The notes: a model not told the origin generated them from the sequence alone. 39,548 nt of DNA from Gammaproteobacteria bacterium (GCA_009937425.1 JAACFO010000027.1:1-39548); one strand, 5' to 3'. Counted from the stretch's first letter, positions 7,913 to 16,789 are shown. Translations and numbers: made by a program.

Positions 7913-10090
7913 TCAGCTCTCTGTACCCGGCTCGCGCGCGAACATCTCCGCCAACGCGTCGATGCAGATCCAGTGGAACTCCTCCTGCTGCGGGTCGTCC
8001 AGCAGGGCGACCAGCCGTGAGGCGCTGCCCCAGTCATCCATTCGTCGCAAAGCGGTGGCGGCGTCCACCACCAGCTCTGCGGAATACTCGAACATCAGAT
8101 CGAAGATACGTGCGGAGAGTTCTTCGCTCTTCGTGTCGCCGGGCAAGGCGCGTAATGCAGCACGGCACACGGCCCGGTCGCTGTCATTGAGCATGCGCGG
8201 CAGAGCGCCAAGCGCTGTCGGACTCTTGATGACGCCGATGGCTTGCACGGCTCGTTCGCGGATGTACGGATCCTCATCGGCGAGCAGATTGACCAGATGC
8301 TCATCGGCTGCGGATACACCTGGAAAGCCTTCCATCGCATCCAGCGCGGCCGACCGAATCTCGTGCTCACCGGCCGCGAGTCCCTGCACGACCACCGGGA
8401 GGGACTCGTGGTCGCCGATGCGACCCAGGGCGATGATGATTTCGCGGCGCAGCCCTTCATCTGCCTGCCCATAGGCGTCCATGAGATCCCGCACCGCCCG
8501 GGCTCCCGGCGCCGGTAAACCACCCAGCAGTCTCGCCGCTAGAATGCGTACAGCGTTTGACGGCGCTACCTGCCCGTCGTCCTGTGGGGACTCGACGGGG
8601 GTGGGCGCTTCCTCGGCCGCCGGGGTCATCATGGCGGCGAGGGTGGAGGTGGTAGCGTCATGGCCGGCGATGAGCCGTTCGAACTCCCGGGGGATCTCCT
8701 GCTCCACACTATCTACGTCGCGGTTGCTGGCACTGTCAGTGTGTGAAGACGTCTCCGTTGCTGAAGGCCGGCCGCGCAAGAAATTCGACAGGGTTGCGAC
8801 AGCGTTCTCGCCATCGATATCCACGAGTGCCTTCAAGGCCGCCTGACACACGGCGTCGCTGGCGTCGAACACCGCCTGGGTAAGGATCGCATTCGGATCC
8901 AACGGCGGCCCGTCCTCGTCCTGCTCTTGCGAGTTGCCGGTTCGAAGCAAACTCCCCAGTGCATTCGCCGCCTGTACGCGCACCGTGAAATGCGCCTCCT
9001 CATTGGCGAGGATCTCGGCGAGCTTCGCTTCCGAGCCGGTCACGCCGATGTCGCCGATGGCGCCGATCACATCGTGGAGAAGATCTTCGTCTTCGGAATC
9101 TAGAAACGGGGTGAGATAGGGACTGGACGCGGGGTCGCCGATCTCCCCCAGCACCTGTGCGGCCTCTCGTCTGACTTGTGGGTCCGAATCGTCCAACATG
9201 CCGTGCAACCGGTCGATGATCCCGCGACCGCGCATCATGCCCAGCACCGAGGCCACCTCCCGCCTCACCTCGGCCTCGGGGTCGGCGAGAAGCATGGTCA
9301 GGGGAACGACCACCAGGGGATTGCTGCTTCCGGCCAGCGCCCGGGCAGCATTGATGCGCACGCCCGGATCCGAATCCATGAGAGCAGTGGTGAGCCGGTT
9401 GACGATCTCGGAGGAGAGATCCTGATTCTTTGCCTCGGGCCGGGACAGCGTTGTCAGCGCCCGGGCGGCCCTGCGCCGCGCAAGGGGCGCGTCGGATTCG
9501 AGCCGGGTCAAGAGAAACTCTCTGGCCCTATCGTCGCTGATCTCCGCCAGCACACGGAAGCCTCGCTCCTGGAGATCCGCATACTCGTCGTTCTCCAGCA
9601 GCGCAATCACCGAATCCGTGGCGCGCGCGTCGCCGAGCTTGCCCAGCGCATCCAGCGTCTGACCGTGCACTTCCCAGCAGGCGGCATAGGGCATTTCATC
9701 CGCCATGTCGCCGTCTTCCAATTCCGGATAGCCGTCCGCTTGCAGACAGCGAATCAACGGCTCCACTGCCGTGCGCGAGCCGATCCCCGACAGCGCCTTG
9801 ACGGTCTCTACGCGGACCTCGCCGTCGGGGTCGTTCTCGAGGCTGTAGAGTAATGCCTCCGTCGCCTCGGGAACCCGCATGCGTCCCAGGGTTACGACGG
9901 CATCGGTTCGCACGTCCGGATCCGGATCCATGAGCAGCTCGATGAGTCGCTCGCGGGACTCGCCCGCACGGTCGTCCACGCGTTCCAGGGCCTTTACCAC
10001 GCAACAACGCGACAGCGAATTGTCCCTGCCGAGCACCTCGTAAAAGGTCTGCAGGATACGCTCGTGATTGAGCTCTACGCTTTCCATCAT
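7913..10090 (-). CDS. HEAT-repeat protein
   Basis: 725 residues with no signal peptide or membrane segment. It is almost wholly HEAT/PBS-lyase-type repeats of about 30 residues, recognisable by a recurring D-P-D/E-xx-V-R-xx-A-A/V-xx-L-G pattern (DPDPDVRTDAVVTLGRM; DSDPQVRREAAQVLGEIGD; DEDPYIRERAVQAIGVI). A low-complexity acidic linker (about 455-530) splits the repeats. HEAT proteins are protein-binding scaffolds. Sitting between the Mo enzyme and the bd-like genes, it could assist cytoplasmic maturation of the Mo subunit, but that is inference. The MM start at 10090 is preferred, since the frame upstream to 10153 lacks HEAT sequence. It is 120 bases from the previous gene, the largest gap in the run. 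Confidence 0.82.
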   Translation of the reverse strand: MMESVELNHERILQTFYEVLGRDNSLSRCCVVKALERVDDRAGESRERLIELLMDPDPDVRTDAVVTLGRMRVPEATEALLYSLENDPDGEVRVETVKALSGIGSRTAVEPLIRCLQADGYPELEDGDMADEMPYAACWEVHGQTLDALGKLGDARATDSVIALLENDEYADLQERGFRVLAEISDDRAREFLLTRLESDAPLARRRAARALTTLSRPEAKNQDLSSEIVNRLTTALMDSDPGVRINAARALAGSSNPLVVVPLTMLLADPEAEVRREVASVLGMMRGRGIIDRLHGMLDDSDPQVRREAAQVLGEIGDPASSPYLTPFLDSEDEDLLHDVIGAIGDIGVTGSEAKLAEILANEEAHFTVRVQAANALGSLLRTGNSQEQDEDGPPLDPNAILTQAVFDASDAVCQAALKALVDIDGENAVATLSNFLRGRPSATETSSHTDSASNRDVDSVEQEIPREFERLIAGHDATTSTLAAMMTPAAEEAPTPVESPQDDGQVAPSNAVRILAARLLGGLPAPGARAVRDLMDAYGQADEGLRREIIIALGRIGDHESLPVVVQGLAAGEHEIRSAALDAMEGFPGVSAADEHLVNLLADEDPYIRERAVQAIGVIKSPTALGALPRMLNDSDRAVCRAALRALPGDTKSEELSARIFDLMFEYSAELVVDAATALRRMDDWGSASRLVALLDDPQQEEFHWICIDALAEMFAREPGTES

Positions 10091-10168
10091 CGGCTCACAT
10101 ACCTTGGTTGTTGTTGAAGGTCGATTGATGGCACGCCATTTTCCGGCATGCACGCGACGCCTTTCAGT

Positions 10169-10187
10169 ATCGCCGCGGCCCGGCGAT
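10169..10187 (-). other. GC-rich hairpin between Mo enzyme and HEAT gene
   Basis: A 7-base-pair perfect stem (ATCGCCG/CGGCGAT) with a 5-base loop in the only sizeable gap of the run, 24 bases past the Mo-enzyme stop. No T-run follows, so it is not a classical terminator; it could stabilise the upstream mRNA or lower downstream expression. Confidence 0.4.
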
Positions 10188-10210
10188 CACATCCTCACCG
10201 ATGCCATTGC

Positions 10211-12934
10211 CTAGGTGATGTCCCTCCTCTTGAAGCTCATCTGGGCGAAGCTGTGCTTGTAGGGGGACTCACCGATCTTCGTGATGCTGGCCGATGCGAT
10301 CTTGAAGCGCGCATTGGTGGTGATGGGGTCCGGCACCTGGGGCACGATGGTGTTGCCCGGCTGCTCCGTTTTCAGGAACTCGCTGAAGGCCACGCCCTTC
10401 TTGATGGCAGGCGTGACTATGGCCACCGCGGAATACTCACCGGAGGTGATGTCGATATGACCGCGCTTCATGAGACCGGAGAACCACATCTCGCCGCTCT
10501 TCACGCCGAGATTGAAGTCCGTCTGCACGGGCACGCGTTTCGACTGGATGACCACGAAGTCACCGGACTCGATACCGCGCTTGCTGGCATCCTCGGGATT
10601 GATCTCGATGTAGTTCAGCGGCCAGCGCTGCTGTGTGTAGGGCCGCCGCTCGTAGTCGTCGAAGCCGGATTCCCAGAGCTCGTTGATGCGTCCGTTGGTA
10701 ACCCACAGCTCGTCGTCCCTGGGCTGCATGAACTCATAGAAATCCGACCACAGATTCCAGGGTGTCTTCACCAGGTTGAGCTTGCCCGTCTGGGTCTTGA
10801 AGGCGAGCATGCGCTTGTTGAAGTTGGTCAGACCCTGGGGGCCCGTGTTGGGGATGTCCTTGCGGTTGTAGTCGTGCAGGCGCTTGGTCTCGACAATCTT
10901 ACCGTCGATGATCAGTAACGGCGCCTGCAGTCCGGTTGTGCCGAAGGTCTTGAGAAAATCGTGACCGCGCATGCCCTTGCGCTTGGCCATGACGCGGATG
11001 GCGTTGTAGTCCTTACGCGAACCGCGGCTGAAGCGGCAGGTCTCCTCGAAGACGTCGTTGGAATCCTTCCAGTCGTAACCCTCGAAACCCATCTTCTTCG
11101 CCCACATGGCGGCGATCTTCCAGTCCGGCATGGCCTCGCCGGGAGGATCGTAGAACTTCTGATACAAACGCACGCGGCGCTCGCCGTTGGCCCGGGCGAA
11201 ATTCTCCTCACCCCAGGTGGCGGCGGGCAGCACGATGTCCGCGTACTGATTGCCTATGGGGTCGCGAAGATAAATATCCTGATTCACCAGCACCATGCCG
11301 CCGCTGTCCATGCGCTTTTTCAGCGTATCGATAATGCCTTGCTTGTCGAAGGTGTTGACCCGATGGCGGTTCTGCTTGATCAGGCGTGAGAAGGCGTCCT
11401 GCAAGGCGACGGTTCCGGCCATGGCCTGGATCCAGGTGGTGCCGATGCAGTAGGCGAAACGCACGTTGCCCGACGTCAGCCACCGATCCAGATCCAGGCG
11501 GTGACGGCGTCGCCCCGGTACCTTGTAGGGAGACTTCCAACCCGGGTACTTGCCGCCGCTGACGCCGCCACGCTGGTGGCCGCCCAGACGGGTCATGATC
11601 TGTCCGGGCCTGCCGCCGCAACCGAGGATGGCGCCCAGGTTGCCGATGGAAGCAGTATTCAAATAATTGTTCGACCAGTAGTTGCCCTTCTCGATGACGA
11701 TGCTGGTCTTGACCCTTTCTCCGTTGGCCTTGGGCTTGGCCATCATCTCCGCCGCCTGGTAAATGAGCTTTGGATCGATGCCCGCGATCTTCGCCGCCAC
11801 CTCCGGCTTCGACTCCTCTTGAGCCAGTATCCACTCCTTGAAGTGCTTCGGTGAGCCCTCGTAGCCCTTCACCTGGAACTTGCCCCAGGTGGTGCGCCAC
11901 TGCCATGGCGTGTTGCGGGTACCCTGGCCGAAGCCGGAGTCTGTCTCCCACTGATTGGCGACCCAGTTCTTGATGAAATCCTTGTCCTCCCAGCCGTTCT
12001 CCATGATCACCCGCTGAATGGCCATGTGCACCGGCGTGTCGGAGCCCGGGGTGACCTGCAGATGCAGCCCGCCGTGGGTCTTGACGTAGGCGGCACCCGC
12101 GGTGGTCCTCGGGTTGACGATGATGACCTTGGTCTTGTTGTTGTGAATGCCGTTCAGGAACCAGTGGTTCCAGACCGTTGTCTTGGTCTCGAAGGGATCG
12201 GTGCCGGAAACCAGCACGCAATCGGCCAGGGCGAAATCCTCGTAGGAAGCGCCGAAAATATCGTAGCCGATGTCCACCCAGCCCGGCACCGAGTTGACCA
12301 TGGACGGGTGATCGTGCTGAGCGATGGCCGGTGTGCCGATGCTGTTCAAGGCGAGCTTGGTGAGCGCATAGGTGTTCTCGAAGTACTGGTAGCTGTAGTA
12401 CTTCATGGCCCAGGCGCTCTCGCCGTGGGTGTCGATGGTGTGCTTGGAGAGCTCGGCGGCGATGTCCAGCGCGAAGTCCCAGGTCACCGGCATGAGAATG
12501 TCGTTGATGCGCACCATGGGGTGCTTGAGGCGATCCTGGGTCGACTTTCTGGGGTTGTAGACCTTCTGCGCGATGCAGCCGCCGCGAATACTGTGGCCAC
12601 CGCCCACGTTGACGACCTTGGTCTCGTGGTCGCCGACCACGGCGATATTGTGTAGCCGACCCTTGTGGAAAGCCTGGGTGTACTGATTAGGCCCCACCCA
12701 GCCGCCCTGGTTGGGTCCCAGGGGATAATCCAGACCCAGCGCGTTCTGATCCTTTTTCGGACCACCGTTGGGCGTTCCCACCGGCCAGCGGTACACCTTG
12801 AAACCGCAGGCCATGATGCAGTAGTCGCAGCAGGTGGTCAGCACGTCCGCGTTCTTCGGCGGCAAGGGTATCTTGTCCTCTGGCTGATAGAAGGCTGCGG
12901 AGTTTCTCGCTTTGTCGCTCGAAGCCATGTTCAT
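10211..12934 (-). CDS. idrA: AioA/IdrA-family molybdopterin oxidoreductase, iodate reductase-like catalytic subunit
   Basis: 907 residues, DMSO-reductase family. The N-terminal cluster motif Cys36-x2-Cys39-x3-Cys43 with Ser115 in HSIRGG mirrors the C-C-C-S ligand set of the [3Fe-4S] cluster of arsenite oxidase AioA. There is no Tat signal; such subunits are exported with their Rieske partner. RLGGH (Arg449, His453) matches the AioA Arg419/His423 pair. The stretch matching AioA His195/Glu203 reads PGWVDIGYDIF (217-227), lacking both, which argues against arsenite oxidation. Together with the Rieske and two di-haem peroxidase genes upstream, dissimilatory iodate reductase is the best named match; a different oxyanion is possible. 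7 bases separate it from the Rieske gene. Confidence 0.72.
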   Translation of the reverse strand: MNMASSDKARNSAAFYQPEDKIPLPPKNADVLTTCCDYCIMACGFKVYRWPVGTPNGGPKKDQNALGLDYPLGPNQGGWVGPNQYTQAFHKGRLHNIAVVGDHETKVVNVGGGHSIRGGCIAQKVYNPRKSTQDRLKHPMVRINDILMPVTWDFALDIAAELSKHTIDTHGESAWAMKYYSYQYFENTYALTKLALNSIGTPAIAQHDHPSMVNSVPGWVDIGYDIFGASYEDFALADCVLVSGTDPFETKTTVWNHWFLNGIHNNKTKVIIVNPRTTAGAAYVKTHGGLHLQVTPGSDTPVHMAIQRVIMENGWEDKDFIKNWVANQWETDSGFGQGTRNTPWQWRTTWGKFQVKGYEGSPKHFKEWILAQEESKPEVAAKIAGIDPKLIYQAAEMMAKPKANGERVKTSIVIEKGNYWSNNYLNTASIGNLGAILGCGGRPGQIMTRLGGHQRGGVSGGKYPGWKSPYKVPGRRRHRLDLDRWLTSGNVRFAYCIGTTWIQAMAGTVALQDAFSRLIKQNRHRVNTFDKQGIIDTLKKRMDSGGMVLVNQDIYLRDPIGNQYADIVLPAATWGEENFARANGERRVRLYQKFYDPPGEAMPDWKIAAMWAKKMGFEGYDWKDSNDVFEETCRFSRGSRKDYNAIRVMAKRKGMRGHDFLKTFGTTGLQAPLLIIDGKIVETKRLHDYNRKDIPNTGPQGLTNFNKRMLAFKTQTGKLNLVKTPWNLWSDFYEFMQPRDDELWVTNGRINELWESGFDDYERRPYTQQRWPLNYIEINPEDASKRGIESGDFVVIQSKRVPVQTDFNLGVKSGEMWFSGLMKRGHIDITSGEYSAVAIVTPAIKKGVAFSEFLKTEQPGNTIVPQVPDPITTNARFKIASASITKIGESPYKHSFAQMSFKRRDIT

Positions 12935-12941
12935 AGCCCCC

Positions 12942-13493
12942 TCATGATTCCAGATTGTCGTAGCGGCCGTAGATGAGTCCGATCATCCCCACCGCATAAA
13001 TCTCGTCGCCGTCCAGCTCCAGCAGAATCTGCGGCAGGCTCTCGGTGCCGTGGCCACTGATGACCATGCCGTGGCGGGTAAGGTCGAAGGTGGTCTGATG
13101 CAGGGGACAGGGCCCCAGCGCCTGATCGTCGGGCCTGAAGGCGCCGGCGAGCGGTCCGCCCATGTGGGTGCAGAGTGTGTTGAAAGCCACCACGTCGGCA
13201 TCGCCACCGATGCCGCCGCCGGCGGGCGTACCCAGCTTCACCAGCATGGTGCTGGAGTTCATGCCGTCGTCCGGATAGCTGAACGGCACCGGTTTGTTGA
13301 CCCGCAGCTTGCTCATGTGGCCGATGAGCTTCCTGGGATAACCGACCACCTCGGCGGCGATGGCTTTGCCCTCGAGACCCGGGATATTGCTGAGCAATAC
13401 GCTACCGCCCACCACCGCGCCGCTGCGCAGGAAGAATGACCGGCGGGTCAGGCAGGGGCCCCCGGACGAACCGTTGTTTTTGCAGTTAGTCAT
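12942..13493 (-). CDS. idrB: Tat-exported Rieske [2Fe-2S] subunit (IdrB/AioB type)
   Basis: 183 residues. A twin-arginine signal (LTRRSFFLRSG, Arg17-Arg18, then a hydrophobic stretch to about 48) would carry the folded protein and its Mo partner to the periplasm. The Rieske ligands are Cys108-Thr-His110 and Cys129-Pro-Leu-His132. The extra cysteines that form a disulfide in AioB and in bc1 Rieske proteins are replaced here (CTHMGG, CPLH), which usually lowers the redox potential. The start is the ATG at 13493 with a GAGGA site; an in-frame GTG at 13511 overlapping the previous stop is less likely. It lies directly before the Mo subunit, the order found in aioBA. Confidence 0.8.
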   Translation of the reverse strand: MTNCKNNGSSGGPCLTRRSFFLRSGAVVGGSVLLSNIPGLEGKAIAAEVVGYPRKLIGHMSKLRVNKPVPFSYPDDGMNSSTMLVKLGTPAGGGIGGDADVVAFNTLCTHMGGPLAGAFRPDDQALGPCPLHQTTFDLTRHGMVISGHGTESLPQILLELDGDEIYAVGMIGLIYGRYDNLES

Positions 13494-13507
13494 GAATCTT
13501 TCCTCGC

Positions 13508-14734
13508 TCACTGCTGCCCGGTGGACATCAGGTAAGTCTCCATTCCGATGCGCTTGGCCTGGGCCTGGGTCAGCCCCGGCACGTCCGGCATGACGCCGTA
13601 CTCGGGCACCTTGGGGATCGGCATGACGATCTCTTCACCGCTCAGCTCTTCGAGGAAGGCCACCAGTGCCTCCTTCTCCTCGTCGCTCAAGTCCAGCGGC
13701 TTCAGAACCGGCGTCTTGTTGCCGTAACGCTCGGTGAACTCGTTGTCACCGCCGCCCTCGTCGTAGAAGTCGATGACCTCTTCCAGAGTGAAGAACTGTC
13801 CGGCATGCATGTACGGCGCCGTGTGGGCAACATAACGCAATGGCGGAGTACGGAACTTGCCGGCGTCCTGCGGGCGCTTGGTGCTGTAATAAAGACCCGC
13901 GTCGTCCTTCCACTCCCGATACTTCTTCTCGTGCACGCCCTTGGCGTAGTTTTCCCAGCGGAAGGTGATCTGATTCATACCGGATTCTTCGAACTCGGGC
14001 GGTCGCGGCAGGCCGACGTTGTAGTACTTCTCGTCGGTAAGCATGGCGCCGTTGTGACACTCGATGCAGTTGGCTTTGCCGGTAAACAGCTTCATGCCCT
14101 GGACGGCTTGCTCGGAAAGCGCCGACTTGTCGCCTTTGAGATAACGATCCAGGGGGCTGTTCTTCTGCGTGAGCGCGGCCCGCTCGAAGGTGGCGATGGC
14201 CATCCAGGCGTGGCCCAGGTTCGGCTGACTGGTGCCGAACACCTCCTTGAATCGCTTGATGTACTCCGGCGTCTGACGCAGACGCGCCTCCATGACATCG
14301 TTCTCGCCGTTACCGGCAACCGCGCCCTTGTTCGCGGTGGGCGCCTGTCGCTCGAGACTGTTGGAGCTGCCCTGCCAGAAGAGCTTGCCGAGAAAGCCGG
14401 AGTTCACCACGGTCTGCGAGTTACGCCAGTGGACTGCACCGGGATAGCCCCGCGAGATGGGGTCGGCGAACCCCCAGCCCTGCTTGGGATCGTGACAGTC
14501 GCCGCAGGAGAGGCTCGCATCGCCGGTGAGCTTGGGGTCGAAGAACAGCAGCTTGCCGAGCTCTACCTTGGCGTCGGTGATCCTGTTATCCGGCGGCTGC
14601 GGTACCTCGGGTAACGGCGCCAGCGGTGGATCCGCGTCCGGGTCGCCTTTGGCCAGCACATTCGCCGCGCCCGCGGCGAGACCGGCACACGCGACGAGCA
14701 TCAGTAGGCGCAAAATTTTCTCCATCGGTTTCAT
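13508..14734 (-). CDS. di-haem cytochrome c peroxidase/MauG-family protein (IdrP type, a)
   Basis: 408 residues: a signal peptide (about 1-29), a high-spin haem site CGDCH (77-81), RNSQTVVNSGF (a typical peroxidase-family segment), a second haem site CIECH (223-227), and the C-terminal HTAPYMHAG motif with the distal Met. Bacterial CcpA reduces H2O2 with electrons from cytochrome c. In iodate reductase clusters two such proteins (IdrP1, IdrP2) are thought to deal with peroxide made during iodate reduction. Start ATG 14734 has GGGAGACAAGG upstream; longer in-frame starts have no site. It ends 14 bases before the Rieske ATG. Which of P1 or P2 it corresponds to cannot be told by eye. Confidence 0.84.
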   Translation of the reverse strand: MKPMEKILRLLMLVACAGLAAGAANVLAKGDPDADPPLAPLPEVPQPPDNRITDAKVELGKLLFFDPKLTGDASLSCGDCHDPKQGWGFADPISRGYPGAVHWRNSQTVVNSGFLGKLFWQGSSNSLERQAPTANKGAVAGNGENDVMEARLRQTPEYIKRFKEVFGTSQPNLGHAWMAIATFERAALTQKNSPLDRYLKGDKSALSEQAVQGMKLFTGKANCIECHNGAMLTDEKYYNVGLPRPPEFEESGMNQITFRWENYAKGVHEKKYREWKDDAGLYYSTKRPQDAGKFRTPPLRYVAHTAPYMHAGQFFTLEEVIDFYDEGGGDNEFTERYGNKTPVLKPLDLSDEEKEALVAFLEELSGEEIVMPIPKVPEYGVMPDVPGLTQAQAKRIGMETYLMSTGQQ

Positions 14735-14751
14735 AGCCTTGTCTCCCGCGT

Positions 14752-15906
14752 CTAGTTGTGCACCTGCAGCCACTTGTCGATGGGCTGATACTTCTGCGGC
14801 ACCTTGACCTTCTCGACGGTCACCGGTGTCGCGCTGCTCAGGCTCTCGAGAAAAGCCACCAGGTCAGCCTGTTCGCTGGCCGTGAGCCCCAGGGGCGCAA
14901 GCTCGGCTGCCAATGGGTCATCCTTGCCGCCGCCCTGGTCGTAGAACGCGACCACGTCTTTCAGGGTGGCGATGGTGCCGTTGTGCATGTAGGGCGCTGT
15001 GTAGGTGAGCTCGCGCAGAGTCGGGGTGATGAACTTGCCGACGTCGGCGTAATTCCTGCTCACCAGGAAATAACCCACGTCCCGGCGCCAGATATCGGCT
15101 TTGGGGACGCCATGATTGGTGACTACCGAGCGATAGGTCATGTGCCGCATGGGGTTCTCGAACACTTCCATGTTCTCGGGCACACCCGTGTTATGGGGCT
15201 TGCCATCGGAGAGATACGGTCCGTTGTGGCACTGGTTGCACTTGGCTTTGCCTTCGAACAACGTGCGTCCGCGTTTCGCCGCCGCAGACATCTTGCCCGT
15301 GTCAAAGGGCGCGTCCTTGGAGACCAGGGTGTCCATGAACGCCACCAGAGCCTTGCGGCCCTTGCCGGAGCTGCACTCGCCGTTGAAGTTGTCCATGCAC
15401 ATCTTCACGTAGACCGGGTCCTGCTTCATGCGCTCGTGCATCAGGCGCATGTCCATGTTCATGACCATGGTCTCGGTGATCTCGTTGCGCACCACGTCGT
15501 TCAGGTTGGCGCCCATGTGTCCGTCCCAGGCCCAGCCCACATCGGCGAAGTCGGCCTTGTAGCGGGTGTTGATCAGAGTCGGCGCGTTGCGGTAGTGCTT
15601 GGTGCCGGGGTAGGCGTCGGAGAGAGCCTGAGGCTTACCTTTCTCATCGGTGCTCTTGCTGAAGCCCTCTCTCGGGTCGTGACAGGTGGCGCAGCTGATA
15701 CCGCCATCACCGGAAATACGCGCGTCGAAAAACAAACGCTTGCCCATTTCCACCAGCGACGCCTTGGGTGCCTTTTTCTCGGGCAGGGGTCCGAGCGCCG
15801 GGTACTCCGCCGCCAGGACCGCCGCCGGTACGCTCAGAGCGGCGACCAGAGTGACGGCGCATGCGCAGCCTCGATGCCAGAGGCAATTGGGCCTGTTCGT
15901 TGTCAT
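14752..15906 (-). CDS. di-haem cytochrome c peroxidase/MauG-family protein (IdrP type, b)
   Basis: 384 residues: a signal peptide (about 1-33), haem sites CATCH (72-76) and CNQCH (223-227), HYRNAPTLINT and the C-terminal YTAPYMHNGTIATLKDVV motif, all standard for the CcpA/MauG family. A Met-rich patch (TMVMNMDMRLMHERM, about 146-160) replaces the usual loop between the haem domains and is not seen in its neighbour. The two genes are 17 bases apart and clearly related, but far from identical, so they are an old pair rather than a fresh duplication. Likely role as for its partner: periplasmic peroxide reduction. Confidence 0.84.
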   Translation of the reverse strand: MTTNRPNCLWHRGCACAVTLVAALSVPAAVLAAEYPALGPLPEKKAPKASLVEMGKRLFFDARISGDGGISCATCHDPREGFSKSTDEKGKPQALSDAYPGTKHYRNAPTLINTRYKADFADVGWAWDGHMGANLNDVVRNEITETMVMNMDMRLMHERMKQDPVYVKMCMDNFNGECSSGKGRKALVAFMDTLVSKDAPFDTGKMSAAAKRGRTLFEGKAKCNQCHNGPYLSDGKPHNTGVPENMEVFENPMRHMTYRSVVTNHGVPKADIWRRDVGYFLVSRNYADVGKFITPTLRELTYTAPYMHNGTIATLKDVVAFYDQGGGKDDPLAAELAPLGLTASEQADLVAFLESLSSATPVTVEKVKVPQKYQPIDKWLQVHN

Positions 15907-15917
15907 GAAACTGTCTC

Positions 15918-16721
15918 CTACTTTTTGTTGGAGAATGTGAAATCGGCGCTTGCGGCGCCATTTGCCGGCACCTCGAGCTTGGTCTTCTGCACACCGAAGC
16001 GTGGATGCCAGGCCTTGACGGTGTACTTCCCCGGGGGAATGCCGTCGATGGAATAGGTCCCGTCCTCGGCGACCACCACGGCATAGGGATGCGTCGGCGC
16101 CATCATGTAGCCGAACATGAAATTGTGGGCTTCACAGTTGATGGCGATGTAGGCCGAGCGCCGCGGCTTGATCTCTTCCATGATGTCGCCAGGATCCGGC
16201 TGGCCGAAATTGAACATGGTGCGCTTCACGACCTTCTTCTTCTTTTTTTCCACACCGATAAGCTCGCGGGTATTGATGTTGTGCAGCACGCCCTCGCCGT
16301 CACTGTGCCGAATGACGATGGGACCACGCCTTATCACCTGCGCCCAGGGACGGAAGCGGCAACCCTTCTGCAGGATCACGTAGTTGCCACCCTCGGGCTC
16401 CGGCCACTTCTTGCCTTCCTGGATCTTGTCGATGAAGACGAAGACGCCTCGCAGCGCACCGTCCTCGACGTCTACCCACACCACTTCCCGGGCACCGGGG
16501 TGGTCGGGATCCTTGTCACATACTTCCGGGTTCTTGGTGATGGTGATGAGATCCACGGCATCTTCGGGCAGCGCGCCTTCGAAGCTCACCTTGCCCGTGA
16601 CGCTGCCGCCATCGCTGACCTCTACTTCTTTGTACTTGGCCGCAGCCTGGCCGACAGTGGGGAAGACGAGCATGACGCTCACGCCAACAATCAGAAGCCT
16701 TCGCAGGTTGCCTGCTCCCAT
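15918..16721 (-). CDS. secreted cupredoxin-like protein with C-terminal carboxypeptidase-regulatory-like fold
   Basis: 267 residues and the first gene of the operon. A signal peptide (1-27) is followed by a domain of the type called methylamine utilisation protein/plastocyanin-like: possible type I copper ligands are His147 (VLHNIN), Cys196, His199 (NCEAHNFM) and Met202 or Met206. A Lys-rich loop (158-166, seven lysines) lies between. The end (DGTYSIDGIPPGKYTVKAWH) is a beta-sandwich carboxypeptidase-regulatory-like repeat. A likely role is periplasmic copper electron carrier for the peroxidases or Mo enzyme. The copper site is inferred from spacing. A strong GGGAGGAG site precedes the ATG. 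Confidence 0.72.
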   Translation of the reverse strand: MGAGNLRRLLIVGVSVMLVFPTVGQAAAKYKEVEVSDGGSVTGKVSFEGALPEDAVDLITITKNPEVCDKDPDHPGAREVVWVDVEDGALRGVFVFIDKIQEGKKWPEPEGGNYVILQKGCRFRPWAQVIRRGPIVIRHSDGEGVLHNINTRELIGVEKKKKKVVKRTMFNFGQPDPGDIMEEIKPRRSAYIAINCEAHNFMFGYMMAPTHPYAVVVAEDGTYSIDGIPPGKYTVKAWHPRFGVQKTKLEVPANGAASADFTFSNKK

Positions 16722-16773
16722 AACTCTCCTCCCGTGGTTGCAGCCGTCGCACGTGCTGATCTGTGGTTAACCC

Positions 16774-16789
16774 AGCATTAACCGTGCCA
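16774..16789 (-). promoter_or_regulatory. sigma-54 (-24/-12) promoter of the idr-like operon
   Basis: Reads TGGCACGGTTAATGCT on the minus strand. The sigma-54 consensus is TGGCAC-N5-TTGCW; this has a perfect -24 box, correct spacing (GG and GC 10 bases apart) and one mismatch in the -12 box. Transcription would begin near 16762, giving a leader of about 40 bases before the ATG at 16721. Confidence 0.8.

Noticed and set aside
6924..8474. Plus-strand frame of 516 codons opposite the CydA-like and HEAT genes
   Set aside because: It spans two well-supported minus-strand genes and its product is low-complexity without motif or ribosome site.
10091..10210. Separate sigma-54 promoter before the HEAT gene
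   Set aside because: TGGCA words are present on the minus strand but no GC stands at the required -12 spacing.
10211..12934. Calling the Mo subunit arsenite oxidase (aioA)
   Set aside because: The His/Glu arsenite-pocket residues are not visible, two di-haem peroxidases accompany it, and no arsenic genes are nearby.
14758..16056. Plus-strand frame opposite the di-haem peroxidase genes
   Set aside because: The opposite strand has two haem sites, a signal peptide and ribosome site; this frame has none.
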